A stretch of 64,000 bases of DNA from Miltoncostaea sp963762825 (GTDB lineage: Bacteria; Actinomycetota; Thermoleophilia; Miltoncostaeales; Miltoncostaeaceae), in the NCBI GenBank assembly GCA_963762825.1, contig CAVXLZ010000001.1:124001-188000 (forward strand), in the 5' to 3' direction. The position numbers and the translations under genes are program-made. This document shows positions 1-9,090 of this stretch, one piece after another (the first letter of the stretch is position 1; every line of letters starts with the position of its first letter). The notes below the pieces were generated by a model, which had not been told where the DNA came from, did no database searches, and was given only the letters and a program-made list of their open reading frames with translations.

Positions 1-433
1 CCAGGGCCGGCGCGGCGGCTGCGAGCGCCGCCGGATCGCCTCCGCACATCATCATGAGCGTTCCGGCCGCGGCACCCGGCGGCCCCCCGCTGACCGGGCA
101 GTCCAGGTAGGCCACGCCGCGCTCGGCGCATCGCTGCGCCAGCTCGCGGGCGACCTCGGGCGCGATCGTGCTCATCTCGACCAGGACCGGTGGCGGCGCA
201 GCGGCCTCCAGCATCCCGTCCACGACGTCCACGACGTCCGGCGAGTCGGTCACGCACGAGCAGGCGAGGTCCGCTCCGTCCATGGCGTCGGCGATCGAGG
301 GAGCGAGGGTCACGGGCAGGCCCCCCGCGTGGGCGGGCGTCCGGGCGAAGAGGCGCACCTCGTGGCCTGCGGCGACCAGGTTGCGGATCATTCCCGAGCC
401 CATCAGGCCCGCACCGACGAAGCCGATCATCAC
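1..433 (-). CDS. NAD(P)-dependent oxidoreductase, 3-hydroxyisobutyrate dehydrogenase family (3' end outside window)
   Basis: A beta-hydroxyacid dehydrogenase-type enzyme that would oxidise a short hydroxyacid or reduce a semialdehyde in the cytoplasm. The N-terminus carries the Rossmann motif GFVGAGLMG (residues 4-12), and the family's substrate-side signature appears as DCPVSGGPPGAAAG near residue 110. Only about 144 codons are inside the window, so the C-terminal helical domain with the catalytic lysine is not visible. I start it at GTG 433 because a TATCCT -10 box (440-445) lies six bases upstream, implying a leaderless mRNA; ATG 430 is the alternative and changes one residue. The family is secure, the substrate is not. 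Confidence 0.88.
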   Translation of the reverse strand, partial: MMIGFVGAGLMGSGMIRNLVAAGHEVRLFARTPAHAGGLPVTLAPSIADAMDGADLACSCVTDSPDVVDVVDGMLEAAAPPPVLVEMSTIAPEVARELAQRCAERGVAYLDCPVSGGPPGAAAGTLMMMCGGDPAALAAAAPAL

Positions 434-759
434 CGGCTCAGGATAGCGGCTGTCCCTATCGCGAGGGAGAGGGGTGAGGGCCGCCCCGTCGCTCGACCCG
501 GTGGGGGGAGCGATGCCCAGAAGGTGCGAGACGCTGTGCCCGAGCATCTCACGCCTCCGAACTGCCGCGCGGGGGCAGTAGGACGACCCTCGGGGGCAAG
601 CATGCCGGTCCGGCGCATGTCGCACACCCCCCGTGGGGATGGTCGTCAACCTCCGAACCCCCACCTTGGGGGAGTCCTGGCGCTCGACCGGCGGCGGGGG
701 GGCCGGCCGACCGGGCGTCCGCAGTTGCGCCGCGCGTCTGGGCGCGGTATCCAGCCCCG
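434..759. other. Divergent intergenic region without a gene
   Basis: Very GC-rich spacer between two divergent genes. Open frames here have no recognisable family and look like chance GC-rich frames. It holds the -10 boxes of both neighbours (440-445 minus, 748-753 plus) and a short dyad of five Cs and five Gs at 658-672. I see nothing else. Confidence 0.6.
440..445 (-). promoter_or_regulatory. -10 box for leaderless dehydrogenase mRNA
   Basis: TATCCT on the minus strand, six bases before GTG 433. No clear -35 is visible. The spacing places the transcription start on the start codon. Confidence 0.55.
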
Positions 760-1686
760 GTGAGCACCGTTCCCACCGAGAGCCCCGTCGCGCGGTCGAT
801 CGGATCGCCGATCCGCCGTCTCGCGCTCTGGTTCGTCAACGTGGTGACGGGGGCCTTCCGGCGTTCGGTGCGCGATGACATCACCGGGGTGGCGAGTCAG
901 TTCGCATACAACGCCTTCCTCGCAACGGTCCCGTTCCTCTTCGTGTTGGTCTCGATCGTCGGCCTCGTGGCCGAGCCGGACACCTTCGACGAATTCCTCG
1001 CGCCGGATGCCGAGAACGCGATCCCGGTGGATCTGCGAGGGCTGCTGCGCTCGGCGCTGGGATCGGCGACCCGCAACACCGGCCAGGCCACGATCTTCCT
1101 GATCGTCGGCCTGGTCGGTGCGCTGTACGTGTCGGCCAACGTCATCGGGTCGCTCGTCGGGGGCCTCGACCGCGTGCGTGGCGTACCCCACCGGCCCTGG
1201 GTGCGCGGAAAGCTGGCGGCCCTCGTGATCGCGATCGCCACCAGCTTCCTCGTCGTCGCCACCACGCTCGCCCTGATCGGCGGCTCGCGGCTGGTCGAGA
1301 GCGTCGCCGAGGCGATCTTCGGCAAGGGGGCGCCGAACGTCGCCGGTCGGCTCCTCTATCTGATCGGGGCGGTGGGACTGCTCGTGTTCACCATCGCCGT
1401 GTACCACTTCGGGCCGAACGCGCCCAAGCGACGCCTGATCGCCGCCTGCCCGGGAGCGGTGGTGGGCGTCTCACTCTGGGTGGGGGCCACCCGTCTCTTC
1501 GGGATCTACATCGAGAACTTCGACTCCTACAAGACGGTCTACGGCGCACTCGGGACCACGGCCATCTACCTGATCTTCCTGTTTCTGACCTGCGTGGCCC
1601 TGCTCATCGGGGCCGAGGTGAACGAACAGATCTACGTGATGCGCCAGAACCGGCGCCGGGACCTCGCCGCGACCCAGGTCCGGTAG
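760..1686 (+). CDS. YihY/BrkB family inner-membrane protein
   Basis: A 308-residue polytopic membrane protein of the YihY/virulence factor BrkB family, whose molecular function is not established. After a soluble head of about 45 residues come the family's hallmark SQFAYNAFLATVPFLF segment (about 46-61) and further hydrophobic helices around 105-130, 150-175, 195-215, 225-245 and 270-295. The conserved late segment YKTVYGALGTTAIYL (about 250-265) is typical of the family. The length matches the family norm. The start is GTG 760; a TATCCA hexamer six bases upstream (748-753) suggests a leaderless mRNA. It is transcribed divergently from the dehydrogenase and converges on the glycosylase gene with a nine-base gap. 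Confidence 0.88.
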   Translation: MSTVPTESPVARSIGSPIRRLALWFVNVVTGAFRRSVRDDITGVASQFAYNAFLATVPFLFVLVSIVGLVAEPDTFDEFLAPDAENAIPVDLRGLLRSALGSATRNTGQATIFLIVGLVGALYVSANVIGSLVGGLDRVRGVPHRPWVRGKLAALVIAIATSFLVVATTLALIGGSRLVESVAEAIFGKGAPNVAGRLLYLIGAVGLLVFTIAVYHFGPNAPKRRLIAACPGAVVGVSLWVGATRLFGIYIENFDSYKTVYGALGTTAIYLIFLFLTCVALLIGAEVNEQIYVMRQNRRRDLAATQVR

Positions 1687-1695
1687 ACACCGGCA

Positions 1696-2505
1696 CTACG
1701 ACTGGCACGACGGGCACCAGTACGTCGTGCGGTTCGCGTCCCCCTGTCCGCGCGAGCGGACGGACGTCCCGCAACGGCGACACGGCTTACCCCGGCGTCC
1801 GTACACCCACGTGCGCTCCCGGCTCCACGGCGGCGCGCCGTGCGCCCGGAATGTGCGGATCGCGCCGCCGTCGCGCACCCCCTCCGCCAGGAGCCGGGCG
1901 GCGGTGGCGCCGAGCGACCTCGCCTCGCCGGGAGCGAGGCTCCCGACCGTCCGCCAGGGGTCGATCCCGGTCAGGAAGCAGGTCTCGCTCTTGTAGACGT
2001 TCCCGATGCCGGATACGACACGCTGATCCATCAGGGTGTCGCCCACCTGGCGCGATGGCTCCACCCGCTCGAGCGCAGCAAGGGCCGCGGCGCCGGGATC
2101 GACCCCCTCGCCGAGCAGGTCGGGGCCGGTGGCCATGACCGAGCGCGGGAGCGGATCCCCGGGCTCGAGCAGACGCACCTGGGGGCAGCGGTAGAGAGCG
2201 GCCACGTGGCGCTCGGTCCAGAGCGCCAGGAAGAGCCCGCTGCTGCGCGGCGGGCGGCTGGCGGGCATGAGCCGCCACACGCCGCTCATCATCAGGTGCG
2301 AGTGCAGCACCCGGCCGCTCGCGAACTTCAGCAGGTGGTGCTTGCCGAGCGCCTCGGCGCCGGTCACCAGATCGCCGCCGAGGCGCTCGGGCAGGCGCTG
2401 CGCGGCCAGTCGCGGTTCCGGGGCCTCCACGCTCACGAGCTCGTGACCCGCCAGCGCTGCCGTGAGCCGAAGGGCGTTGCGGTGGCTGACCTGGCCTTCG
2501 GGCAC
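1696..2505 (-). CDS. Fpg/Nei (endonuclease VIII-like) DNA glycosylase
   Basis: A base-excision repair glycosylase with AP lyase activity for oxidised bases. The mature protein should begin with Pro2-Glu3 (PEGQVSHR), the catalytic proline and glutamate of the family. That fixes the start at GTG 2505 and not at the longer in-frame ATG 2535, which would bury the proline. A TATCGT -10 box at 2512-2517, six bases upstream, independently supports 2505 as a leaderless start. Lys55 in LGKHHLLKF matches the beta-hairpin lysine. The C-terminus has a four-cysteine zinc finger (CRRC, then CPSC) needed for DNA binding. At 269 residues it is a normal length. The exact lesion preference (Nei or Fpg) cannot be decided by eye. 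Confidence 0.92.
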   Translation of the reverse strand: MPEGQVSHRNALRLTAALAGHELVSVEAPEPRLAAQRLPERLGGDLVTGAEALGKHHLLKFASGRVLHSHLMMSGVWRLMPASRPPRSSGLFLALWTERHVAALYRCPQVRLLEPGDPLPRSVMATGPDLLGEGVDPGAAALAALERVEPSRQVGDTLMDQRVVSGIGNVYKSETCFLTGIDPWRTVGSLAPGEARSLGATAARLLAEGVRDGGAIRTFRAHGAPPWSRERTWVYGRRGKPCRRCGTSVRSRGQGDANRTTYWCPSCQS

Positions 2506-2511
2506 AAGCTC

Positions 2512-2517
2512 ACGATA
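2512..2517 (-). promoter_or_regulatory. -10 box that decides the glycosylase start
   Basis: TATCGT on the minus strand six bases before GTG 2505, so the mRNA would begin at the codon ahead of the catalytic proline. Confidence 0.6.
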
Positions 2518-2563
2518 GTCGGGGCGGGTAGCCAAACGCCCGTCAGGCGGTCAGAATCCCCAC

Positions 2564-3139
2564 GTGAGCGAGAACCGCGACGAGCCGGCTCCCGAGCCCC
2601 AACAGCCGCACTCGCCGCTGAAGAGGCGCCTGCTGCTCTGGGGCGGTGCCCTGGTGGCGATCGTCGTCGCCTACTTCGTCGCGGCGGCCGCCCTGCCGCG
2701 GTGGTGGTCGCACCGCATCGGCGATCAGGTGGACGGCAGCCTCAGTGCCGGCATCGGCATCGGGCTCTTCTACGGGTTCGTGTTCACCTTCCTCCCGATC
2801 CTGATCCTCACGTTCGCCATCCGCCGCAGGCGCTCGTGGAGGGCGCGCGGGTGGATCGCCGGGGCCGCCCTGGTGCTCGCGCTGCCGAACCTCCTCACCC
2901 TCGGGATCGTCATCGGCAACAGCAGCGCCGCCCACGCCGGTGAGCGCACGCTCGACGTGGACGCGCCCAACTTCCGCGCCAGCTCTCTGATCGGCGCCAT
3001 CGCAGGAGTGCTCGCGGTCGTCGGCGTGCGCTACCTGCTCCTCTCGCGCGCCCGCGCCAAGGGTCGTGAGGCGAAGCTGCGCGACGAGCTGAAGGTTCGC
3101 GACGAGGCCGCCAAGGCCGCCGCCGAAGCGGAGAAGTAG
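2564..3139 (+). CDS. Actinobacterial membrane protein of unknown function
   Basis: I do not recognise a family. The 191-residue product has a proline-rich, acidic cytoplasmic head (1-20), four hydrophobic segments at about 24-46, 63-86, 95-117 and 140-158, arginine-rich loops after the second, and a charged helical tail rich in Lys, Glu and Ala (160-191) that could form a coiled coil. The start is GTG 2564 with a CAGAAT hexamer six bases before it (2552-2557), so it may be leaderless. It is divergent from the DNA glycosylase by 58 bases and is followed immediately, in the same reading frame and with only its own TAG stop between, by the tyrosine phosphatase. Confidence 0.75.
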   Translation: MSENRDEPAPEPQQPHSPLKRRLLLWGGALVAIVVAYFVAAAALPRWWSHRIGDQVDGSLSAGIGIGLFYGFVFTFLPILILTFAIRRRRSWRARGWIAGAALVLALPNLLTLGIVIGNSSAAHAGERTLDVDAPNFRASSLIGAIAGVLAVVGVRYLLLSRARAKGREAKLRDELKVRDEAAKAAAEAEK

Positions 3140-3145
3140 CTGCCG

Positions 3146-3628
3146 CTGCGGCTCTCCTTCGTGTGCCTCGGCAACATCTGCCGCTCGCCGACCGGTGAGG
3201 CCGTGATGCGCCGGCTGGTCGCCGAGGCCGGCCTTCACGACGACATCATCGTGGAGAGCGCCGGTACCGGCGCATGGCACGCCGGCGGCCCGCCCGACGC
3301 GCGCGCCGCAGCCGAGGCGCGCGGCAGGGGCATCGAGATGGGCGGGCGGGCGCGCCAGTTCCAGGCCGCCGACTTCGAGCGCCTCGACCTGGTGCTGGCG
3401 ATGGATGCACAGAACTCGGATGACCTACGGGCGCTCGCTCCCGATGCCGGCGCGGCCGCCAAGGTGCGCCTCCTCAGGGAGTTCGACCCCTCCGCCGACG
3501 GCGAGATGTCGGTCCCCGATCCCTACTACGGCGGTGCGGACGGCTTCTCCGAGGTCTTCGACATGGTCAACGCCGCATGCCGCGGCCTGCTCGAGCACCT
3601 GCGCGAGGGGCCGCTGTCGCGGCCGTGA
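3146..3628 (+). CDS. Low-molecular-weight protein-tyrosine phosphatase
   Basis: A cytoplasmic cysteine-dependent phosphatase. The P-loop CLGNICRSP starts at residue 7, giving the CX5RS signature with the nucleophilic cysteine, and the general-acid loop is VPDPYYGG near residue 125. The first GTG in frame (3161) would delete the first beta strand, so I place the start at CTG 3146, read as MRLSFVCLGNICRSP, with GGAGAAG (3130-3136) nine bases upstream. CTG 3140 is an alternative. With 160 residues it fits the family. The gene overlaps the next by GTGA at 3625-3628, so the two are translationally coupled. Actinobacterial relatives act on exported tyrosine kinases or in stress responses; no kinase partner is visible here. 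Confidence 0.93.
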   Translation: MRLSFVCLGNICRSPTGEAVMRRLVAEAGLHDDIIVESAGTGAWHAGGPPDARAAAEARGRGIEMGGRARQFQAADFERLDLVLAMDAQNSDDLRALAPDAGAAAKVRLLREFDPSADGEMSVPDPYYGGADGFSEVFDMVNAACRGLLEHLREGPLSRP

Positions 3629-4521
3629 TCCCGGACGACCTGGTCGCGGAGATCGCAGCGGCGATCGGAGCCCGCGCGGTGGCCGCCGAGCAGGTGGGCG
3701 GGGGCAGCATCAACCGGGCCGTACGCCTCGGGCTCGACGACGGGCGGCTGGTCTTCGTGAAGCATGCACCGGAGGCCTCCCAGGGCGCCTACGCGACCGA
3801 GGCCCGCGACCTCGCCTGGCTGGCCGAGACGGGGGCGATGCGGACGCCGGGCGTCCTGGCGGTGGGAGATGCTCCCGGAGCGCGCTTTCTCGCGCTGGAG
3901 TGGATCGAGGGCGCCGTGCCGGTGGGCGCCGCTCGATCGCCGGTCAACGCCGAGGGCTTCGGGCGCGCGCTCGCCACCATGCACCGCCACGGGGCATCCT
4001 CGTTCGGGCTCGATCGCGACAACCTGATCGCGGGGCTGCCCCAGTCGAACACGCCGTGCGATCGATGGGCCGATTTCTACGGCGAGCGACGGCTGGAGCC
4101 CCTCGCGCGACGCGCGGTGGCGGGTGGCCGGATGGCCCCCGGATTCCTGACCCGCATCGACCGGCTGCGCGCGCTGCTTCCGGAGCTGTGCGGCTCCCCC
4201 GAGCCACCCGCCCGCCTGCACGGCGACCTCTGGAACGGCAACGCGGCGATCGACCGCGACGGCACTCCGGTGGTGTTCGACCCGGCGGTGCACGGCGGCC
4301 ACCGTGAGATCGACCTCGCCATGATGCGCCTCTTCGGCGGTTTCCCCGAGAGCGTCTTCCGTGCCTATGCCGAGGAGTTCCCGCTCTCCGATGGCCACGA
4401 GCGTCGCACCGAGCTCTTCCAGCTCGCGCCGATCCTCGTACACGTCTGCCTCTTCGGAGGCGGATACGCGCGATCGGCCGAGCGCATCGTGGCCCGCTAC
4501 CTCACCGGGGCGGCCGGGTGA
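3625..4521 (+). CDS. Fructosamine kinase family / aminoglycoside-phosphotransferase-fold protein
   Basis: A kinase-like enzyme predicted to phosphorylate fructosamines or related ketoamines on glycated proteins and small molecules, tagging them for repair. It has the N-lobe glycine loop GGGSINRAVRL (about 27-37), a VFVKHAP lysine strand, the catalytic loop HGDLWNGN (about 205-212) and the metal-binding VFDPAVHGGHREIDLAMM segment. These are the classic features of the family. The start is GTG 3625, overlapping the phosphatase stop; the longer frame from 3577 lies inside the phosphatase gene and is not needed. Length is 298 residues. Pairing of a fructosamine kinase with a small tyrosine phosphatase is also seen in other bacteria, and the phosphatase may remove phosphate from the same products. 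Confidence 0.92.
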   Translation: MIPDDLVAEIAAAIGARAVAAEQVGGGSINRAVRLGLDDGRLVFVKHAPEASQGAYATEARDLAWLAETGAMRTPGVLAVGDAPGARFLALEWIEGAVPVGAARSPVNAEGFGRALATMHRHGASSFGLDRDNLIAGLPQSNTPCDRWADFYGERRLEPLARRAVAGGRMAPGFLTRIDRLRALLPELCGSPEPPARLHGDLWNGNAAIDRDGTPVVFDPAVHGGHREIDLAMMRLFGGFPESVFRAYAEEFPLSDGHERRTELFQLAPILVHVCLFGGGYARSAERIVARYLTGAAG

Positions 4522-4563
4522 GCCGGGCGATCGCACCGGCCGCCCGTTCGGCGATGCCTCCGG

Positions 4564-7500
4564 TCATGCTCGCAGCACCAGGCCGCGCAGGTCGGTGCGA
4601 AAACCGGATTCGGTCAGGATCGACTCGAGCGGCGATCCGAAGACGGGCTCTCCGTCCACGCGCTCGATCGCGAGCTTGCGGCGCCGGTCCGCGAGGACCC
4701 ATTCGGTGAGCGCTCGCACCGCACGCCCGAGAACCCTCTCGTCACGCTCGGGAAAGGTGAGGAGCGCCTTCGCGCCGCGCTCCAGATAGAGCGCCGGCGC
4801 TCCGTCGACCAGCACCACCTGGGCGCCGAAGACCCGCGAGGGAGAACGCGCCCCCTCGCGCTTGGGCCAGGGCGCCGCAGCGCCGTAGGGCTGCGCCGGG
4901 TCGGCGGCGCCGAGCACGATGACCCGCGGGTCATCGTCGGGCCGGGCGTCGCGCAGGTCGCGCAGGCGCTCCACGGCTCCGGGCATCGCGAACTGGGCCC
5001 CACCGAGCCCGGCGATGAAGTAGCCGCGCCGCAACGTGCCGAGGGTCTCCAGCTCGCCGAGGGCAGGGTAGACGGCGGAGTAGCCGCCCGGGACCCCCTC
5101 CGACAGGGTCGCGGAGCGGGTCAGCACGCCGTGGCGCTCGGCCAGCAGCTCGGCGCTCGCCCGGCGGCGCTCGCCCGGATCGACCTCGCCGCGAAAGAGC
5201 CGCTCCGCCAACGACCAGCGGCCGGCCACCGCCGACGGCGCGGACCGGCGCGCCCCGAGCCGGCGCCGGCCACCTGCGCTCGGGCGCTGCAGCTGCGGTA
5301 GCCGGCGCGGGGCGCGCAATGGCAGCCAGAGGTCGTTAGTGACCTCTCCGGCCCAGACCATCCCCCAGAGCGCCGTGAACACCTCCTCGCGCGGCGCGGC
5401 TGCGGCCACCAGGAGGTCGTCCCAGAAGCTGGCCCCGTCGCCGAGCGCCTGCCGCAGCGCGTCGGCGACCGGGCCCTCGGGCGCTGGATCGGCCGGAGGC
5501 GGGCCGAGCAGCGGGGCGTCCTCGCGGAAGTAGAGGGCGACCCGTCCCCCGCCGACCCCGCCGGCGCCCGCCCCGACCCAGACGATCTCGCCCCGCGCCG
5601 CCAGCTCGTCGAGTGCCGTCGGGCCGTAGCCGGACACGCGGCGGGGGAAGACCTCCGTCTCCCATTGCGCAGCCGGCAGCGCGAGCCCCTGGAGGGTGGT
5701 GAGCGCCTCGCGTAGAGCATCCACCCCGCCGGCGCCGCTCGGGCGGTCCACGCGCTGCCAGTCGGGCAGGAAGCGCCCGAGCGCCCCGGGATCGGCCGGC
5801 TCGATCTCGCGCCGCAGCGCAGCCAGGCTCGCCCGGCGCAGGCGCCTCACGACCTCGGCATCGCACCAATCGCGCCCCGAGCCGCCCGGTCGCAGCTCGC
5901 CCAGCACGAGGGTGCCGGCGGCCTCCAGCAGCGCGAGGGGCGCCTCGAGCGCTCCGGCGGGGAGCGCGTAGCGTCCGGCGAGATCGGCGGTGTGGAAGGG
6001 GCCGTGGGTGCGGGCGAATCGCGCCACCAGACCCCTCAGAGCATCGGGAGCGCTCTCGAGGAAGGCCTCGGGGATCCCCGAGGGCGGCATCGCGCCCAGG
6101 CCATCGCGGTAGCGGCCCGCGTCCTCTGCCGCGATCACCCTGTCCTCGCCGCCCACCCGGATGCGACAGGCGCGCCGCTCGGCGATCAGGTCGTCGATCC
6201 AGCCGGCGGCGCCGGTCGGCTCGGTCACCCGTAGCGCGATCTCGGGTTCGGAGAGGTCGCCGATGCGGCGCAGCAGATCGTGCAGCCCGTCGGCGCTCCG
6301 CGCCCGCGCGCGCTCCGAGAGGCCCTGCAGGTCGGCCTCCAGGGTCGCGAGCGCGACCGGGTCGATCAGATCGCGCAGCTCCTCCTGTCCGAGCAGCTCG
6401 CGCAGCAGGTCGCGGTTGAGCGAGAGCGCCTGCGCCCTGCGCTCGGCCACCGGCGTGTCGTCGTCGTACATGTACGAGGCGACGTACTCGAACAGCAGCG
6501 AGCCGGCGAACGGCGACGCCGTGGCGGTCTCCACCTCGATCACCGCGATCTCGCGCGACTCGATCCGCGAGAGCACGCCGCGCAGGCTGGGCAGGTCGAA
6601 CCAGTCGTTCAGGCACTCCCGGTACGTCTCCAGAATCACCGGGAAGCTGGCGAACCGGCGCGCCACCTGGAGCAGCGAGGAGGCCTTCAGCCGCTGCTGC
6701 CACAGCGGCGTGCGCATGCCGGGCCGCCGGCGCGGGATGAGCAGCGCCCGGGCGGCGTTCTCGCGGAAGCGCGCGCCGAAGAGGGCGGTGCCGGCGAGCT
6801 CGCCCAGCACCAGCTCCTCCAGCTCGTCGGCGGGGATGAGGGCGATGCTCGAGGATGGCGCGGTGTCGGCGTCCGGCAGGTGCACCGCGATGCCGTCGTC
6901 GGCCCAGATCGTGTGCGCCTCCTGCCCGGTCTCGGCCCGGATCCGCGCCCCGACCGCCAGGGCCCAGGGCGCGTGGACCCGAGCGCCGAAGGGCGTCAGC
7001 ACGCAGAGCCGCCAGTCGCCGATCTCGTCGCGGAAGCGCTCGACCACGACCGCCCGGTCGCTCGGGACGGTCCCCGTCGCGAGGGCCTGATCCTCGAGGT
7101 AGTTCACGAGGTTGCGGGCGGCGCGCTCGTCGAAGGAGCTCTCCGCCCGCAGCCGGGCGGCGCCGCGCTCGGGGCCGATGGCCACGAGTTCCCGCGCGAG
7201 GCGCCCGACGGCCTCGCCGAGCTCGTACGGGCGACCGACGCCCTCCCCCTTCCAGAACGGCACCGCACCCGGCGCCCCGGGCGCCGGGGTCACGACCACG
7301 CGATCGCGGGTGATCTCCTCGATGCGCCACGTGGAGGCCCCGAGCATGAAGGTCTGCCCGCCGCGGGCCTCGTAGACCATCTCCTCGTCGAGCTCGCCGA
7401 CCCGCGCCCCGTCGGGCAGCACCACCGAGTAGAGCCCGCGATCCGGTATCGTCCCGGCGTTCTGGACCGCGAGGGCACGCGCCCCGTCGCGACCGCGCAC

Positions 7501-9015
7501 CATCCCGGTCGTGCGGTCCCACACGACGCGCGGCCGCAGCTCGGCGAACTCGTCGGAGGGGTAGCGCCCCGCCAGCATGTCGAGCACCCCCTCCAGCTGC
7601 TCGCGCGAGAGCTCGGCGAAGGGGTACGAACCGCGAGCCATCCGCTCCAGCTCGTCCACGCTCCAGCTTCCGTCGGAGCAGATCGCCACGAGCTGCTGCG
7701 CGAGGACGTCGAGCGGGAGGCGGGGGATGCGGGTCTCCTCGATCGCCCCCCGGTACATGCGCTCGACCACGGCGGCGCACTCCAGCAGGTCCCCCCGGTA
7801 CTTGGGGAAGACGCGTCCGCGGCTGGGGGCGCCCACCTGGTGGCCGGCCCGCCCGATCCTCTGCATGCCGCGGGCCACGCTCCGGGGACTCTCCACCTGG
7901 ATCACGAGATCGACCGCCCCCATGTCGATGCCGAGCTCGAGGCTGCTGGTCGCGACCAGGCAGGGGAGGGCGCCCGCCTTCAACTGCTCCTCGATGAGGA
8001 TGCGCTGCTCGCGGGCGAGGCTGCCGTGGTGGGCGCGGGCCACCTCCTCCTCCGCGAGCTCGTTCAGGCGCAGCGCCAGGCGCTCTGCCAGGCGCCGGTT
8101 GTTCACGAAGACCAAGGTGGAGCGATGCGCCCGCACGAGGGCGAGGAGCTCCGGGTACATGGCCGGCCAGATCGAGCGTCGCCGCGACTCGCCGCCGGCC
8201 ACGGTGAGCGGGTCGTCGGGCGGCGGATCCGCATCGCCCAGCTCGCGCATGTCGTCGACCGGCACCACGACCTCGATCTCGAGCTGTTTGGCCGAGCCCG
8301 CATCGATGATCGTGACCGGGCGGGGTCGCCCGTTGCCGTCCTGTCCGCCGAGAAAGCGCGCGATCTCCGAGAGGGGGCGCTGGGTCGCCGACAGCCCGAT
8401 CCGCTGGAGGGCGCCGCCGGCCTCGGCGACCACCCGCTCCAGGCGCTCGAGGCTGAGGGACATGTGGGCGCCGCGCTTGGTGCCGGCCACGGCATGGATC
8501 TCGTCGATGATCACCGATCGGATCCCGCCGAGGATCTGCGTGCCACGCGAGGTCAGGAGCAGATACAGGCTCTCGGGAGTCGTGATGAGGATGTCCGGCG
8601 GGGTGCGCAGCATCCGTTGACGCTCGCGCTGCGGGGTGTCGCCCGTGCGGACCGCGACCGAGATCTCGGGCGCCTCGATGCCCTGTCGCTCCGCGCCGGC
8701 CGCGATCCCGGCGAGAGGGCCGCGCAGGTTGCGCTCGACGTCGTAGTTGAGCGCCTTGAGGGGGGAGAGATAGAGCAGGCGCGCCGGGTGACGCCCTGCG
8801 AGCTTGTCCTCGAGGATCCCGTTGAGCGCCCACAGGAAGGCAGTGAGCGTCTTGCCCGAGCCCGTGGGGGCGAGGATCAGCGTGTTGTCGCCCGCGGCGA
8901 TCGGCGGCCACCCCGATTCCTGGGCGGCCGTCGGGGCGGCGAAGGCGCGCTCGAACCACTCGCGCACCAGCGGATGGAAGGGGGCGAGAGGGCCGGCCGA
9001 GGTGGTGGCTGCCAT
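4564..9015 (-). CDS. lhr: Large helicase-related protein Lhr (ATP-dependent DNA helicase)
   Basis: A 1483-residue superfamily 2 helicase of the Lhr family, which in mycobacteria translocates 3'-5' on single-stranded DNA and is induced by DNA damage. Visible are the Q-motif region (PTAAQESGWPPI), Walker A APTGSGKT (about 49-56), the DEIH box near residue 172, motif III SATQRP and motif VI QRIGRAGHQ. These are followed by the winged-helix, Lhr-core and long C-terminal domains. Full length matches actinobacterial Lhr. I choose ATG 9015 because TACCAT lies six bases upstream (9022-9027), implying a leaderless message; an in-frame GTG at 9069 would add 18 residues upstream of that promoter. It is convergent with the fructosamine-kinase gene. 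Confidence 0.95.
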   Translation of the reverse strand: MAATTSAGPLAPFHPLVREWFERAFAAPTAAQESGWPPIAAGDNTLILAPTGSGKTLTAFLWALNGILEDKLAGRHPARLLYLSPLKALNYDVERNLRGPLAGIAAGAERQGIEAPEISVAVRTGDTPQRERQRMLRTPPDILITTPESLYLLLTSRGTQILGGIRSVIIDEIHAVAGTKRGAHMSLSLERLERVVAEAGGALQRIGLSATQRPLSEIARFLGGQDGNGRPRPVTIIDAGSAKQLEIEVVVPVDDMRELGDADPPPDDPLTVAGGESRRRSIWPAMYPELLALVRAHRSTLVFVNNRRLAERLALRLNELAEEEVARAHHGSLAREQRILIEEQLKAGALPCLVATSSLELGIDMGAVDLVIQVESPRSVARGMQRIGRAGHQVGAPSRGRVFPKYRGDLLECAAVVERMYRGAIEETRIPRLPLDVLAQQLVAICSDGSWSVDELERMARGSYPFAELSREQLEGVLDMLAGRYPSDEFAELRPRVVWDRTTGMVRGRDGARALAVQNAGTIPDRGLYSVVLPDGARVGELDEEMVYEARGGQTFMLGASTWRIEEITRDRVVVTPAPGAPGAVPFWKGEGVGRPYELGEAVGRLARELVAIGPERGAARLRAESSFDERAARNLVNYLEDQALATGTVPSDRAVVVERFRDEIGDWRLCVLTPFGARVHAPWALAVGARIRAETGQEAHTIWADDGIAVHLPDADTAPSSSIALIPADELEELVLGELAGTALFGARFRENAARALLIPRRRPGMRTPLWQQRLKASSLLQVARRFASFPVILETYRECLNDWFDLPSLRGVLSRIESREIAVIEVETATASPFAGSLLFEYVASYMYDDDTPVAERRAQALSLNRDLLRELLGQEELRDLIDPVALATLEADLQGLSERARARSADGLHDLLRRIGDLSEPEIALRVTEPTGAAGWIDDLIAERRACRIRVGGEDRVIAAEDAGRYRDGLGAMPPSGIPEAFLESAPDALRGLVARFARTHGPFHTADLAGRYALPAGALEAPLALLEAAGTLVLGELRPGGSGRDWCDAEVVRRLRRASLAALRREIEPADPGALGRFLPDWQRVDRPSGAGGVDALREALTTLQGLALPAAQWETEVFPRRVSGYGPTALDELAARGEIVWVGAGAGGVGGGRVALYFREDAPLLGPPPADPAPEGPVADALRQALGDGASFWDDLLVAAAAPREEVFTALWGMVWAGEVTNDLWLPLRAPRRLPQLQRPSAGGRRRLGARRSAPSAVAGRWSLAERLFRGEVDPGERRRASAELLAERHGVLTRSATLSEGVPGGYSAVYPALGELETLGTLRRGYFIAGLGGAQFAMPGAVERLRDLRDARPDDDPRVIVLGAADPAQPYGAAAPWPKREGARSPSRVFGAQVVLVDGAPALYLERGAKALLTFPERDERVLGRAVRALTEWVLADRRRKLAIERVDGEPVFGSPLESILTESGFRTDLRGLVLRA

Positions 9016-9021
9016 CCGCTG

Positions 9022-9027
9022 ATGGTA
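9022..9027 (-). promoter_or_regulatory. -10 box that decides the lhr start
   Basis: TACCAT on the minus strand, six bases before ATG 9015; this argues against the longer start at 9069. Confidence 0.55.
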
Positions 9028-9090
9028 GTCCGGATCGTTGAGGCGAGTCCGGGGGCGATGTCGCGTCACCCCGTCCGCGTGGCCCTCCGG

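Noticed and set aside
3137..3139. TAG readthrough fusing the membrane protein and the phosphatase
   Set aside because: A CTG start with a well-placed GGAGAAG explains the arrangement more simply, and the membrane protein's tail is a natural end.
5336..8959. A 1207-codon minus-strand open frame in another phase of lhr
   Set aside because: Arginine- and glycine-rich shadow with no motif.
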